Source: Oscillospiraceae bacterium (GTDB taxonomy: Bacteria > Bacillota > Clostridia > Oscillospirales > Acutalibacteraceae). From it: DNA of 64,000 bases. Of the stretch, positions 31,510 through 40,312 are shown in pieces. The DNA is taken from assembly GCA_031261445.1 (NCBI GenBank), contig JAISJQ010000045.1, forward strand, positions 18,316 to 82,315, in the 5' to 3' direction. Each line of letters opens with the position of its first letter. Positions within the stretch are counted from its first letter, which is position 1. Made by a program: the position numbers and the translations under genes. Below the pieces are notes generated by a model, which was not told the origin of the DNA, searched no databases, and worked only from the letters and a program-made list of their open reading frames with translations.

Positions 31510-33060
31510 TCATGCCCCCTGCGTTTCGTGCGCCTGCAATGCCGCGCGGACGCGTTCCTGCCAATGAGCATCTGTGAACACTTCGGCGATGTCCGCCGCA
31601 GAAAACGCCGCGCCCTGCGCGATTTCGTCCAGCACCGCTTGGGCGATCAGTCCCTCGCGCTGCCGCGCGTCTTGTGCGGCAGCGTCTAGGTCAAAGCCCA
31701 ACGTGTCGCGGATGCCGCGCATAATTTCGTGCTCTGCGCCCAGCAAGCGTTGTGCACGCAGCAGACAGTCAATGCCCTCCTCCATGCCGCGCAGGGAGCG
31801 GGCTTCTCTCTGGGCGGTGGTGCGCAGAACCACCCCGCAGGCGGCGGTGGCGTGCGTGATGCGGTCGATGAGGATCAGCGCGCCCAGCGCCTTATGCGCC
31901 GAAAAAACATCCAGCACTGCGGGCTGCATGAGCGTCAGGGCGCACAGGGCAATCTCATTTTTGCGCAGTGTGTCGGCGGCCTCAAAAGCGCCGCTGTGCA
32001 CGTTGACTTTGTGGTGGATCTGGCGCACCACGGCGGGCAGAAGTTTGGTGCCCAGCTTGAGCCAATATTCCTTGCCCACGGCCAACCGCGCGTCGTCCAT
32101 CCACAGCAGTTGCGCCGTGAGGGCGTCGGCGACTTGCAGCAGAGCCCCTTGTGCCAGCACACTGCCACGAGACACATCCACTTCGCGGTCGAGCTGCACG
32201 GTGACCGCTTGCCCAGCGGCGGCACGGGGACTGTCCTGATCCCCCACGAGAATGCGCTTGACCACGGTCGTTTCGCCGCCGGGCAGGGCGGTGACGGTGT
32301 CGCCCACGGCAATGCTACCCGACTCCACCTGCCCCTGAAAGCCGCGAAAGCTGTGGTTTGGTCGGCACACACGTTGGACGGGCAGGGTGAACCCCAGCTC
32401 TTCCTGCGCGGCAATGTCTACTGTTTCTAGATGCGCCAGTAGCGTTGTGCCCGTGTACCAAGGCATATGCGCCGAGCCTTTGGTGACGTTGTCGCCCTCC
32501 GTGGCGGAGACCGGGATGCTCACCACATGCGCCAACTTTAGCTCGTTTTGTAGCGCAAAAATATCCTCTTGAATCTCGCCGAAAACCACCTGACGGAAGT
32601 CCACCAAGTCCATTTTATTCACGGCAAACACAAAGTGCCGGATGCCCATGAGGGCGCAGATGCGGGCATGGCGGCGGGTTTGCGCCAGCACCCCCTGTGA
32701 CGCGTCCACCAGAATAATCGCCAGATCCGCAAAGGACGCGCCCACGGCCATGTTGCGGGTGTATTCCTCGTGCCCGGGGGTGTCGGCGACGATGAAGCTA
32801 CGGCGTTCTGTGGTGAAGTAGCGATACGCCACATCGATGGTGATGCCCTGCTCCCGCTCGGCCATGAGACCGTCGAGCAGCAGGGAATAATCAATCGCCC
32901 CGCCCCGACTGCCCACGCGGCTGTCGAGCACCAGTGCCTGTTCTTGGTCGGCGTAGAGCAGTTTCGCATCGTACAAAATATGCCCAATCAGCGTAGACTT
33001 GCCGTCGTCCACACTGCCGCAGGTGATGAATTTCAGTAACCCAACATCGTACTTTTGCAT
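31510..33060 (-). CDS. cysN: Sulfate adenylyltransferase subunit 1 (GTPase)
   Basis: A 516-residue EF-Tu-like GTPase that drives ATP sulfurylase (CysD), forming APS from sulfate and ATP. G1 is GSVDDGKST (about residues 14-22), a G3-like motif DTPGHEEYTRNMAVGAS, G4 NKMD. Switch text EREQGITIDVAYRYF, then two beta-barrel domains and an extra C-terminal segment of about 100 residues. That extension lacks the Walker A of an APS kinase (CysC). The start at 33060 gives the family N-terminus (MQKYDVGLLKFITCG), though its ribosome binding site is weak (GGGGCTGG). A family C repeat separates it from cysD. Confidence 0.92.
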   Translation of the reverse strand: MQKYDVGLLKFITCGSVDDGKSTLIGHILYDAKLLYADQEQALVLDSRVGSRGGAIDYSLLLDGLMAEREQGITIDVAYRYFTTERRSFIVADTPGHEEYTRNMAVGASFADLAIILVDASQGVLAQTRRHARICALMGIRHFVFAVNKMDLVDFRQVVFGEIQEDIFALQNELKLAHVVSIPVSATEGDNVTKGSAHMPWYTGTTLLAHLETVDIAAQEELGFTLPVQRVCRPNHSFRGFQGQVESGSIAVGDTVTALPGGETTVVKRILVGDQDSPRAAAGQAVTVQLDREVDVSRGSVLAQGALLQVADALTAQLLWMDDARLAVGKEYWLKLGTKLLPAVVRQIHHKVNVHSGAFEAADTLRKNEIALCALTLMQPAVLDVFSAHKALGALILIDRITHATAACGVVLRTTAQREARSLRGMEEGIDCLLRAQRLLGAEHEIMRGIRDTLGFDLDAAAQDARQREGLIAQAVLDEIAQGAAFSAADIAEVFTDAHWQERVRAALQAHETQGA

Positions 33061-33077
33061 AAATCCAGCCCCAGAGA

Positions 33078-33109
33078 ATTGTTCATTGTCCATTGTTAAT
33101 TGTAAATTG
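33078..33109. repeat. Family C repeat between cysD and cysN
   Basis: ATTGTTCATTGTCCATTGTTAA-type sequence filling most of the 49-base gap. Confidence 0.75.
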
Positions 33110-34000
33110 CTAAAAGTAGCCTTCCCGCTTGCGGCGTTCCATGCTGCCCTCGGCCTCTTTGTCAATGACGCGGGTGGTGCGCTCGCTGGTGACGGCGGCG
33201 AGGGTCTCGGCAATCACCGCATCTAGCGTGTCCGCGTCCGATGCGTACCCTCCCGTCAGCGGATAACACCCCAGCGTGCGGAAGCGCACTTTTTTGTGCT
33301 CTATTTCCTCGCCCGGCCGGAGCTTCAGTCGCTCGTCGTCCACCAGTATGATGTTCCCCTCGCGCTCCACCACAGGCCGCACGGCCGCAAAATACAGCGG
33401 CACAATGTCGATGTTCTCCCGCTGAATGTACTGCCAGATGTCCTTCTCCGTCCAGTTGGAGAGGGGGAACACGCGGATGCTCTCGCCCTTATGCAGGCGC
33501 GTGTTGTAGAGTTTCCAAAGTTCTGGGCGTTGATTTTTCGGATCCCAGGCGTGCTGTGCGTTGCGGAAAGAGAAAATGCGCTCCTTGGCGCGGGACTTTT
33601 CCTCGTCCCGCCGTCCGCCGCCGAACGCCGCCGTAAAGCCGTACTGGGTCAGTGCAGCCTTGAGCGCTTGGGTTTTGAGAATGTCCGTGTACGCCGCGCC
33701 GTGGTCAAAGGGATTGATGCCCTGGGCGATGGCCTCCTCGTTGCGGTAGACCAGCAGTTCAATGCCGTGCGTTTTGGACACGCGGTCACGAAAAGCGATC
33801 ATTTCGCGGAACTTCCAGCTGGTGTCAATGTGCAAAAACGGAAACGGCGGCTTCTCCGGGTAGAAGGCTTTCAGTGCCAAATGCAACATCACGGAGCTGT
33901 CCTTGCCGATGGAATAGAGCATCACCGGGCGTTCGCACTCGGCGGCCACCTCGCGGATGATGTAAATCGCCTCGGCTTCCAGTTCGTCCAAATGCGTCAC
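33110..34000 (-). CDS. cysD: Sulfate adenylyltransferase subunit 2
   Basis: A 296-residue catalytic subunit of ATP sulfurylase (PP-loop/PAPS-reductase fold). Motifs: [19 protein letters not shown] (modified SGGKDS loop), [35 protein letters not shown], and [10 protein letters not shown]. The C-terminus [13 protein letters not shown] then [10 protein letters not shown] is typical of CysD. The start is GTG at 34000, 7 bases after AGGAG. It is the first gene of the cysD-cysN pair, downstream of aprA-aprB on the same strand; the four would deliver sulfate to APS and then sulfite. Confidence 0.95.
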   Translation of the reverse strand: MTHLDELEAEAIYIIREVAAECERPVMLYSIGKDSSVMLHLALKAFYPEKPPFPFLHIDTSWKFREMIAFRDRVSKTHGIELLVYRNEEAIAQGINPFDHGAAYTDILKTQALKAALTQYGFTAAFGGGRRDEEKSRAKERIFSFRNAQHAWDPKNQRPELWKLYNTRLHKGESIRVFPLSNWTEKDIWQYIQRENIDIVPLYFAAVRPVVEREGNIILVDDERLKLRPGEEIEHKKVRFRTLGCYPLTGGYASDADTLDAVIAETLAAVTSERTTRVIDKEAEGSMERRKREGYF

Positions 34001-34055
34001 TGTTTGCTCCTTTCATCGCAATGTACAATTTGTCGCGCAACTGGTTGTGTGGCGT

Positions 34056-34088
34056 AATTGTTCATTGTTCTTTGTAAATTGTTCATTG
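34056..34088. repeat. Family C repeat between aprB and cysD
   Basis: TAATTGTTCATTGTTCTTTG ... TTGTTCATTG; 33 bases, just after the aprB stop. Confidence 0.7.
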
Positions 34089-34090
34089 AT

Positions 34091-34405
34091 TCAGTAGTGG
34101 TTTGCTTCTCGGCTATCCACGGGGATTGTGATTTCTGTTCCGTCGGGCTTTTGGATTGTCCAGAGTAGCCGCGTGCCCTCGCGCCGGACGCGCAATGTTC
34201 CGCCCAGCCCACCCATGTCCGCGCCCAGATACAGGGCAATCGCGCTGACGGGGCATTCTTTTAGGCAGGAGGCGCAGCCCCAGCAGTTCTCGGGGTGTGC
34301 CATAAAAGCCTTGCCCTGCGCGTCCAGCGCCAACAAACTGCCCGGACAGATTTCTGTGCACGCCCCGCAGCCGATGCACAGCGCCCGCGTGAACCTAATG
34401 CTCAT
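34091..34405 (-). CDS. aprB: Adenylylsulfate reductase beta subunit-like ferredoxin
   Basis: A 104-residue iron-sulfur protein with two [4Fe-4S] sets: CIGCGACTEICPGS (about residues 10-22) and CWGCASCLKECPVSAI (about 41-56). A beta-rich tail follows (TLRVRREGTRLLWTIQKPDG). It would pass electrons to the FAD of AprA for APS reduction to sulfite and AMP. It is shorter than AprB of dissimilatory sulfate reducers (about 150), as in assimilation-type clusters of Clostridia (inference). The start at 34405 overlaps the aprA stop by 11 bases, so translation is coupled. Confidence 0.88.
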   Translation of the reverse strand: MSIRFTRALCIGCGACTEICPGSLLALDAQGKAFMAHPENCWGCASCLKECPVSAIALYLGADMGGLGGTLRVRREGTRLLWTIQKPDGTEITIPVDSREANHY

Positions 34406-36071
34406 AGCGCACCCCCGCCTCCACCAAATCCCGCAGGATGATCTGCACTTTTCCGTCCACCAGCTTTGAGTTAACAAAGCATTCCCACGCCGCGCTTTTT
34501 TCGGGGTAGTCCGTCCGCTCGGCGAAGCTATGCCAGCGGGTTTCCTGCCGCGCGTTTAAGTGCGCAATGAGCGAACGACACAGCACCAGCCGCTCCTGTA
34601 GCTCACAAATATACACTAGCTCCTGCATGGACGTGGCCGCAAGATTTTTAGCGCGTAGGGTCAGCGCGTGAATTTTCTCGGCGGCCGTGGCCAGACTCTC
34701 CGCCGAAAAACGGTAGCTCGTCTGGATGCCCCCGGCGTATTCGTCCATGATGCCCTGCATCTCGGCTTCCAGCGCGTCGGTGCTCTCTTCGCTTTGCTGG
34801 CGCAAGTAGGCTTCCAGCGTGCGCTGTTTTTCTGTCACATCCAGCGCGATTGTGGGCGGCGGGTCGTCCATGTATTTCAGCGCGGCGGCGGCGGCGATTT
34901 CGCCCTCCACCAACGCGCCTGTGACGTACTTTTGCGGGCAGCCCCCCGCCACGTCCCCCGCCGCAAACAAGCCGCGGATGGTGGTTTCTCTGTCGGTGGA
35001 GACCCAATAGCCGCTGGCCGTGTGCCCGCCAACAATGTACGGCTCTGTGCCCGCAATCTCCACGTTGCGCACGCTGGGTGTCTGGCCGCTCTCCAGCCAT
35101 TTGAGGGTCTGGCTGGGCGCCATGTTCAGGTACGCCCGCTGCAAATCCACGTCCTGCTCTGGCGTGATGCCCACGGTTTTTAGCACGCACGGGCCGCGCC
35201 CGGCTCGATTTTCCGTCACTGTGCCGTGCACGCGCCCGCTGGTGGTGATGCCGTATTTTGCCTCGTAGTTCTCGCCCAGCGCGTTGACCTGCCGCGCACC
35301 CACGCCTTGCGCCAGCGTGCCCGTGGGGGCGATTGTGTCCCGGCAGCGCAGGGCGATGAAGCGCATCTCCAGCGTGGTCATTTCCGCGCCGGCGCGTATG
35401 CCCATGGCGTAGCCCGCGCCCGTGTTGAAAGGCGGATACCACATTTTGTGGCGAGAAAAACCGGGATGGTTGGGTCTGTATAGCCCTGCCGCGCCGCCCG
35501 TGGCGCAGAGCACCGCTTTGGCCCAAAGTATGTAGAGTACCCGCTCGCGCACGTCTAGCGCGATTGCGCCCAAAATGCGGTTCTCGTGCATAATGTAGTC
35601 CAGCACGTTGACATGGTTTTTCACTGTGACGCGCGGTTCTTTCTCCACGGCGGCGGCCAGCAGGGGCTTGATGTTCTCGCCGTTGATCTTAAGGTTGCGT
35701 GCGCCGCGGGTGGCGAAGCTACCGTCCGCGTTCTTGAGGATGGTCAGCCCCAGCGCTTCCAGCCGCGCCGTGGCGGCGTTCAGCCCCTCGGCCATGGTCA
35801 GCAGCAGATCGGCGCGGGCGATGCCTTCCGCGTCCTGCTGCGCGTAGTCCACGTAGTCCTGCGGCGTGCGCCCGGGGGCAATATACGCGTTGAGGGCGTT
35901 GACCCCGGCGGCCAGACAGCCGCTGCGCTTGATGTGCGCTTTCTCCACGATCAGCACGGAATGCGCCGTATCCGCACGACAAAAAGACAGCGCGGCCGCA
36001 CACCCGGCAGTGCCGCCGCCGAGAATCAGAAAATCTGTGTGCAGGGTTTGCACGCTCAGTTTAGTGGACAT
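34395..36071 (-). CDS. aprA: Adenylylsulfate reductase alpha subunit-like flavoprotein
   Basis: A 558-residue FAD enzyme of the succinate dehydrogenase/fumarate reductase family. It has DFLILGGGTAGCAAALSF (FAD-binding), EKAHIKRSGCLAAGVNALN, ATGGAAGLYRPNHPGFSRHKMWYPP (shown in part), and the second FAD site RGLFAAGDVAGGCPQKYVTG. The family helical C-terminal domain is present. The AprA-type SRHKMWY/PFNTGAGYAMG region and the cysDN neighbours identify it as APS reductase rather than fumarate reductase. The start at 36071 follows AGAGAGC. A minus-strand promoter (TTGACG-17-TAGAAT) and a 14-bp palindrome lie upstream. Confidence 0.88.
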   Translation of the reverse strand: MSTKLSVQTLHTDFLILGGGTAGCAAALSFCRADTAHSVLIVEKAHIKRSGCLAAGVNALNAYIAPGRTPQDYVDYAQQDAEGIARADLLLTMAEGLNAATARLEALGLTILKNADGSFATRGARNLKINGENIKPLLAAAVEKEPRVTVKNHVNVLDYIMHENRILGAIALDVRERVLYILWAKAVLCATGGAAGLYRPNHPGFSRHKMWYPPFNTGAGYAMGIRAGAEMTTLEMRFIALRCRDTIAPTGTLAQGVGARQVNALGENYEAKYGITTSGRVHGTVTENRAGRGPCVLKTVGITPEQDVDLQRAYLNMAPSQTLKWLESGQTPSVRNVEIAGTEPYIVGGHTASGYWVSTDRETTIRGLFAAGDVAGGCPQKYVTGALVEGEIAAAAALKYMDDPPPTIALDVTEKQRTLEAYLRQQSEESTDALEAEMQGIMDEYAGGIQTSYRFSAESLATAAEKIHALTLRAKNLAATSMQELVYICELQERLVLCRSLIAHLNARQETRWHSFAERTDYPEKSAAWECFVNSKLVDGKVQIILRDLVEAGVRYEH

Positions 36072-36091
36072 GTTGCTCTCTTTTTGCTTGC

Positions 36092-36148
36092 AATACATAT
36101 GTATTTGATAAGTTTTATTATTCTATCACATTCACGCGCCGCCGTCAA
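36092..36148 (-). promoter_or_regulatory. aprA promoter with palindromic site
   Basis: Minus strand TTGACG (36148-36143), 17-base spacer, TAGAAT (36125-36120). The perfect 14-bp palindrome AATACATATGTATT (36092-36105) lies in the early transcribed region and may be an operator. Confidence 0.6.
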
Positions 36149-36222
36149 GTGCTTTGGCGGGGATTGACAAAAGTTTTCCTTTGTGTTACCATAAATCAAG
36201 CTTCTGCATGGAGGGAGAAATT

Positions 36223-37302
36223 GTGCCCGCGCTGAGTATCTTGATCAAGCCCGCGTCGGCGGCCTGCAACTTGCGCTGCCGCTATTGCTTCTATCGCAGG
36301 CCGGCGCAGGCGTTCATGTCCGACGCCATACTGGCCTTAATGGTGAAAAACGCCCTGCGCTCTGCCGAGGGAGGGTGCACGTTTGCCTTTCAGGGCGGCG
36401 AGCCCACGTTGGTGGGGCTGGATTTCTATGCGCGTTTGCTGGCGCTGCAAGCGCAGTATAACGTCCATCAGCTCACCATCGAAAACACGCTGCAAACCAA
36501 CGGCGTTCTGCTGGACGACGCTTGGTGCGCGTTCTTGGCAAAGCACAACTTTCTGGTCGGGCTGTCGCTGGACGGCCCGCGCAAAATCCACGAGGCGAAT
36601 CGCTGCGATGCCGAGGGCAACGGTTCGTTCAACGCGGTGATGCAAGCCGCGGGGCGACTCAAACGGCACGGCGTGGCGTTCAATATTCTCAGCGTAATCA
36701 CAGCGCAGTCGGCACGGCAACCCGATGCCCTGTACGCGTTCTATCAAAAAAAGGGCTACAGCTTCGTGCAGCTCATCCCCTGCCTCGCGCAGGGTACGGG
36801 CGAGCATAACCTACAGTCCGGGCAGTACGGCGACTTTCTATGCCGCCTGTTTGACCTGTGGTACAGCGACTTTGTGCGGGGCGCGGGGCTAGACATTCGC
36901 TTTTTCTCCAACCTAGTGCAGATGGCGGCGGGCTATGCGCCCGAAGCCTGTGGCATGTGTGGCCGTTGCACGCCCTACCCCGTGGTGGAGGCCGACGGGC
37001 GCGTGTATCCCTGCGACTTCTATGTGGTGGACGGCTGGCGTTTGGGCACGGTGGCGCAGGACTTCAGGGCGCTGCTACAAAGTGAAACAGCCCAGCGTTT
37101 TGCCGCCGTCTCACGCACAGTCCATGCAGACTGTGCCGCGTGTCCCCATGCGTTTTTGTGTCGGGGCGGCTGCCGCCGTTGGCGTGAGCCGTTTGTGGAC
37201 GGACAAGCCGGACGCAACGTTTTGTGCGCCGATTACAAACAGTTTTTTGCCCACTGCGCACCGCGCATCGAGCTGTTGGCGCAGCAAATCTTTCGGGCGT
37301 AA
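36223..37302 (+). CDS. Radical SAM anaerobic sulfatase maturase-like enzyme
   Basis: A 359-residue radical SAM/SPASM enzyme of the anSME group, which oxidises an active-site Cys or Ser of sulfatases to formylglycine. The SAM cluster is CNLRCRYCFYR (about residues 15-25); FAFQGGEPTLVGLDFY and LSLDGPRKIHEANR follow. The SPASM Cys residues are CGMCGRCTPYPVVEADGRVYPCDFY (shown in part) and CAACPHAFLCRGGCRRWRE. The start is GTG at 36223, 5 bases after GGAGGGAG; the ATG at 36208 is an alternative. It is divergent from aprA. No sulfatase lies in the window, so its client is elsewhere; another SPASM peptide-modifying role cannot be excluded. Confidence 0.85.
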   Translation: MPALSILIKPASAACNLRCRYCFYRRPAQAFMSDAILALMVKNALRSAEGGCTFAFQGGEPTLVGLDFYARLLALQAQYNVHQLTIENTLQTNGVLLDDAWCAFLAKHNFLVGLSLDGPRKIHEANRCDAEGNGSFNAVMQAAGRLKRHGVAFNILSVITAQSARQPDALYAFYQKKGYSFVQLIPCLAQGTGEHNLQSGQYGDFLCRLFDLWYSDFVRGAGLDIRFFSNLVQMAAGYAPEACGMCGRCTPYPVVEADGRVYPCDFYVVDGWRLGTVAQDFRALLQSETAQRFAAVSRTVHADCAACPHAFLCRGGCRRWREPFVDGQAGRNVLCADYKQFFAHCAPRIELLAQQIFRA

Positions 37303-37424
37303 GGAGCGCGGGGACGACCACATCATGGGCTTTTTGGGATTTATTCACGCAAAGAACTTGCATTGTTCACGCGCTGGATGGTACAATATAAGCTTGAGCG
37401 AGAGAAAACAGAGGGGCGTGCATC

Positions 37425-38258
37425 GTGCATAGAGACAGAAAAATCCGGCTGGCCGTGTTGGTCAGCGTGGTGGTGCTCTTGGGTGCGGCCGTGTTTGTGT
37501 ACCAAAAAATGGATAACGCCCGCGTCGATCCGCCGCCCTCTTTGCCCGCGGCACTCACGGCGCAACAGATGCCCGCGGATGACGAGACCACTGCGCCAGA
37601 GACGATTACGGCCAATCCCGGCGTGACCCCGTCCGCCACTAAACCCTTAACGCCCTCTGAACTGGCCACGGCGGCCGAACCCACCTTGCCCATTGGAGGT
37701 CGCAAGTGGCGCATTGGCATCTCTGCCGGGCACGGCGGACGCACGGGGGCGCACATCGGGTCAGATCCCAACACCGGGATTTGGGAAGACGACCTGAATC
37801 TGGACGTGGCGTTGGCCGTCAACGAGGCGTTTCAAGCGCGGGGCTTTGAGACGCTGATGAACCGCACCACCGATGTCTGGATCAAAAAAGACCCCAAAAT
37901 CGCGATGTTCCGCGCGTTCAACCCGGACGTTCTGCTGGAATTTCACTTTAACACCTACGAGGGCGTGGAAAATCCCACGGGGTTGGAGGTCTATTACTAC
38001 ACCGAACGCCCCGGGCAAAAAGAAATGGCCGAGCTGTTGGCGGCGCGTGCGGGCGCGGCACTGGGCGGAAAATTCAAGGCCGTGGGCGATGCGGAAGATC
38101 CGTTTTATGTCTGCACCCGCTTCACCATCGGCCTGCTGGTGGAGTGCGCCTATATGGATCAAAAAAGCGACCTGCAAAGGCTGGACACCGCCGCCGAACG
38201 CCAAGCCTTCGCCAACGCCTGCGTGGATGCCGTGGCGGAATACTTGAACAGCTTGTAG
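37425..38258 (+). CDS. N-acetylmuramoyl-L-alanine amidase (Amidase_3)
   Basis: A 277-residue membrane-anchored cell-wall hydrolase. It has an N-terminal transmembrane segment (about residues 8-26), a Thr/Pro linker and a zinc amidase domain from about residue 92. That domain carries IGISAGHGG with the first zinc His, a Glu in WEDDLNLDVALAVNEAF, LEFHFNTYEG with the second His, and catalytic Glu in LLVECAYMDQKSD. It cleaves the bond between MurNAc and L-Ala. The start is GTG at 37425 behind GAGGGG. The TGTATAAT-like TACAATAT at 37383-37390 is a probable -10 element. Confidence 0.88.
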   Translation: MHRDRKIRLAVLVSVVVLLGAAVFVYQKMDNARVDPPPSLPAALTAQQMPADDETTAPETITANPGVTPSATKPLTPSELATAAEPTLPIGGRKWRIGISAGHGGRTGAHIGSDPNTGIWEDDLNLDVALAVNEAFQARGFETLMNRTTDVWIKKDPKIAMFRAFNPDVLLEFHFNTYEGVENPTGLEVYYYTERPGQKEMAELLAARAGAALGGKFKAVGDAEDPFYVCTRFTIGLLVECAYMDQKSDLQRLDTAAERQAFANACVDAVAEYLNSL

Positions 38259-38263
38259 CTGTT

Positions 38264-38456
38264 CAGAAGGCAGAGGGCAGAATTTCGGTTATGATTCTGT
38301 CGTCTCTCCTCAAATATGTGTAGGGGACGCCGCCCTCGGCGTCCCGTTTTTTACCGGTTTTTTCTATTTAGCGGGACGCCCAAGGGAGGCGTCCCCTACA
38401 GAAAGCAGAGGACAGAGGGCACATCTGCCCTCTGTCCTCTGACTTCTGTCTTCTGT
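38264..38456. repeat. Repeat cluster: B, A, B
   Basis: Family B (38264-38282), family A (38320-38400, TGTAGGGGACGCC ... GGCGTCCCCTACA), family B inverted pair (38402-38456). It fills the whole gap between the convergent amidase and hydrogenase genes. Confidence 0.8.
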
Positions 38457-40199
38457 TTACTTGTACTTCGGCCGCGCCGTGTAGTGCGTGTGGAGTAGCT
38501 CGTGCGCCTTGTGGCTGCCGGGCTCGCCCAGATATTCGGCGTACAGCTGCTTGATGGCCGGATTCTCATGGCTCTTGCGCACGGCACTGGCGGCGTCCGC
38601 TTCATAGAGCGCTTTGGCGCGTGCGCCACGCAGATCCACAAAGTTGCGCACCACGGCGTGCTGCACGGGCTGACCGCCGCCGTTCACACAGCCGCCGGGG
38701 CAGGCCATGATTTCGATGAAGTGGTACTTGCTCGTACCCGCCGCGATTTCCTCAAGCACTTTGCGGGCGTTCTGCAGGCCGCTGGCGGCGCAGACGTTCA
38801 CCGTCAGGTCACCCACTTGGTAGCTGGCCTCTTTGATGCCTTTCGTGCCGCGCACTTCCGTGAAGTCCAGACTGCGCAACTCCTCGCCCGTCAGCGTTTC
38901 TACCGCCGTGCGCAGGGCCGCTTCCATCACGCCGCCCGTCGCGCCAAAGATGACACCCGCGCCCGACGCTTCGCCCAGCGGGTTGTCGAATTCTTCATCC
39001 GCCAAGTGCTTAAAGTAGATGCCCGCGCTGTCGATCATCCGCGCCAGCTCACGCGTGGTGATGGCAATGTCCACGTCCGGGTAGCCCGTGGCATTTTGGC
39101 CGTCGCGCTTATTCTCAAACTTCTTGGCGGTGCAGGGCATCACGCCCACGCAGACGATTTTCGCCGGGTCAATGCCGTTCTTTTCGGCGTACCAGCTCTT
39201 GATGACCGCGCCGAACATCTGTTGCGGCGATTTGCAACTGGACAGGTGCGGGATGAGCTGCGGGAAGTAGTGCTCGCAGTACTTCACCCAGCCGGGGGAG
39301 CAGGAGGTGATCATGGGTAGCACGCCGCCGTTTGTGACGCGCTCGATGAGCTCGTTGGCCTCCTCCATGATGGTCAGGTCGGCGGCAAAGTCGGTGTCGA
39401 ACACTTTGTCGAAGCCCAAACGGCGCAGGGCGGCGACCATTTTGCCCTGTACATTCGTGCCCAGCTTCAGCCCGAACGCCTCGCCCAGCGTGGCGCGGAT
39501 GGACGGCGCGGTGTGCACGATGACGTATTTTTCCGGGTCGTTGATGGCGGCCAGCACTTTGTCTGTGTCGTCCTTTTCGCTCAGCGCACCCGTGGGGCAG
39601 TTGACGATGCACTGGCCACAGCTGACGCAGGAGACATCGGCCAAGTCTTTCTCAAACGCAGAGCCGATATGGGTATTGAAGCCGCGGGCGTTCGCGCCGA
39701 TGACGGCGCAATCCTGTTGCTGGCAGGCGGCCACGCAACGGCGGCAGAGGATGCAGCGGTTGTTGTCGCGTACCATGTGGGCGGCAGAGTCGTCGAAGTC
39801 GTAGCGCGGATTTTCGCCCGCAAAGTGCGCCTCGTCGTCCACGCCGAACTCTTTGCACAGCGCCTGCAACTCGCAGTTGCCCGAACGCACGCACGAGAGG
39901 CAACGGCGGTCGTGGGTCGAGAGGATGAGCTCCAGCGTGAGCTTGCGGCTCTTGCGCACTTTTTCGGTGTTGGTGAACACCTCCATGCCCTCCGTCACGG
40001 GGAACACGCAGGCGGTGACCAGCGAACGCGCACCCTTGACCTCCACCATGCAGATGCGGCACGCGCCGATTTCGTTGATCTCCTTGAGGTAGCACAGGGT
40101 GGGGATTTCGATGCCGATGGTGCGCGCGGCCTCTAGGATGGTCGATCCCGCCGGCACGCTCGCGGCCATGTTATTGATTTTGATATTGACAGTTTCCAT
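38457..40199 (-). CDS. hndD: [FeFe] hydrogenase catalytic subunit
   Basis: A 580-residue hydrogenase producing or consuming H2. In order: a [2Fe-2S] plant-type domain (PTLCYLKEINEIGACRIC), a His-Cys [4Fe-4S] site (HDRRCLSC), two [4Fe-4S] ferredoxin sites (CILCRRCVAAC, CVSCGQCIVNCPTGA) and the H-cluster motifs. These are TSCSPGW (about 298), MPCTAKKFE (about 352) and EIMACPGGCVNGGGQP (about 494-509). The small-subunit-like C-terminus follows (SHENPAIKQLYAEYLG). Complete, so probably active. Last of four genes hndA-B-C-D on the minus strand; a family C repeat separates it from hndC. Confidence 0.95.
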   Translation of the reverse strand: METVNIKINNMAASVPAGSTILEAARTIGIEIPTLCYLKEINEIGACRICMVEVKGARSLVTACVFPVTEGMEVFTNTEKVRKSRKLTLELILSTHDRRCLSCVRSGNCELQALCKEFGVDDEAHFAGENPRYDFDDSAAHMVRDNNRCILCRRCVAACQQQDCAVIGANARGFNTHIGSAFEKDLADVSCVSCGQCIVNCPTGALSEKDDTDKVLAAINDPEKYVIVHTAPSIRATLGEAFGLKLGTNVQGKMVAALRRLGFDKVFDTDFAADLTIMEEANELIERVTNGGVLPMITSCSPGWVKYCEHYFPQLIPHLSSCKSPQQMFGAVIKSWYAEKNGIDPAKIVCVGVMPCTAKKFENKRDGQNATGYPDVDIAITTRELARMIDSAGIYFKHLADEEFDNPLGEASGAGVIFGATGGVMEAALRTAVETLTGEELRSLDFTEVRGTKGIKEASYQVGDLTVNVCAASGLQNARKVLEEIAAGTSKYHFIEIMACPGGCVNGGGQPVQHAVVRNFVDLRGARAKALYEADAASAVRKSHENPAIKQLYAEYLGEPGSHKAHELLHTHYTARPKYK

Positions 40200-40216
40200 A
40201 ACAACTCCCGTTTATT

Positions 40217-40306
40217 CAATTAACAATTTACAATTGACAATTAACAATTGTGGATTCTTCGCCTCAGGCGAGAATTGTTCATTGTTCATTGTTAATTGTT
40301 CATTGC
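40217..40306. repeat. Family C repeat, inverted pair
   Basis: CAATTAACAATTTACAATTG ... and GAATTGTTCATTGTTCATTG ... face each other around a GCCTCAGGC hairpin between hndC and hndD. Confidence 0.75.
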
Positions 40307-40312
40307 GTAGCC

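Noticed and set aside
34648..35526. 292-codon minus-strand ORF inside aprA
   Set aside because: Alternate frame of the APS reductase gene; Arg/Gly/His-rich, typical of GC-rich shadow frames.
38502..39320. 272-codon plus-strand ORF opposite hndD
   Set aside because: Antisense to an intact hydrogenase with all H-cluster motifs; no start signals.
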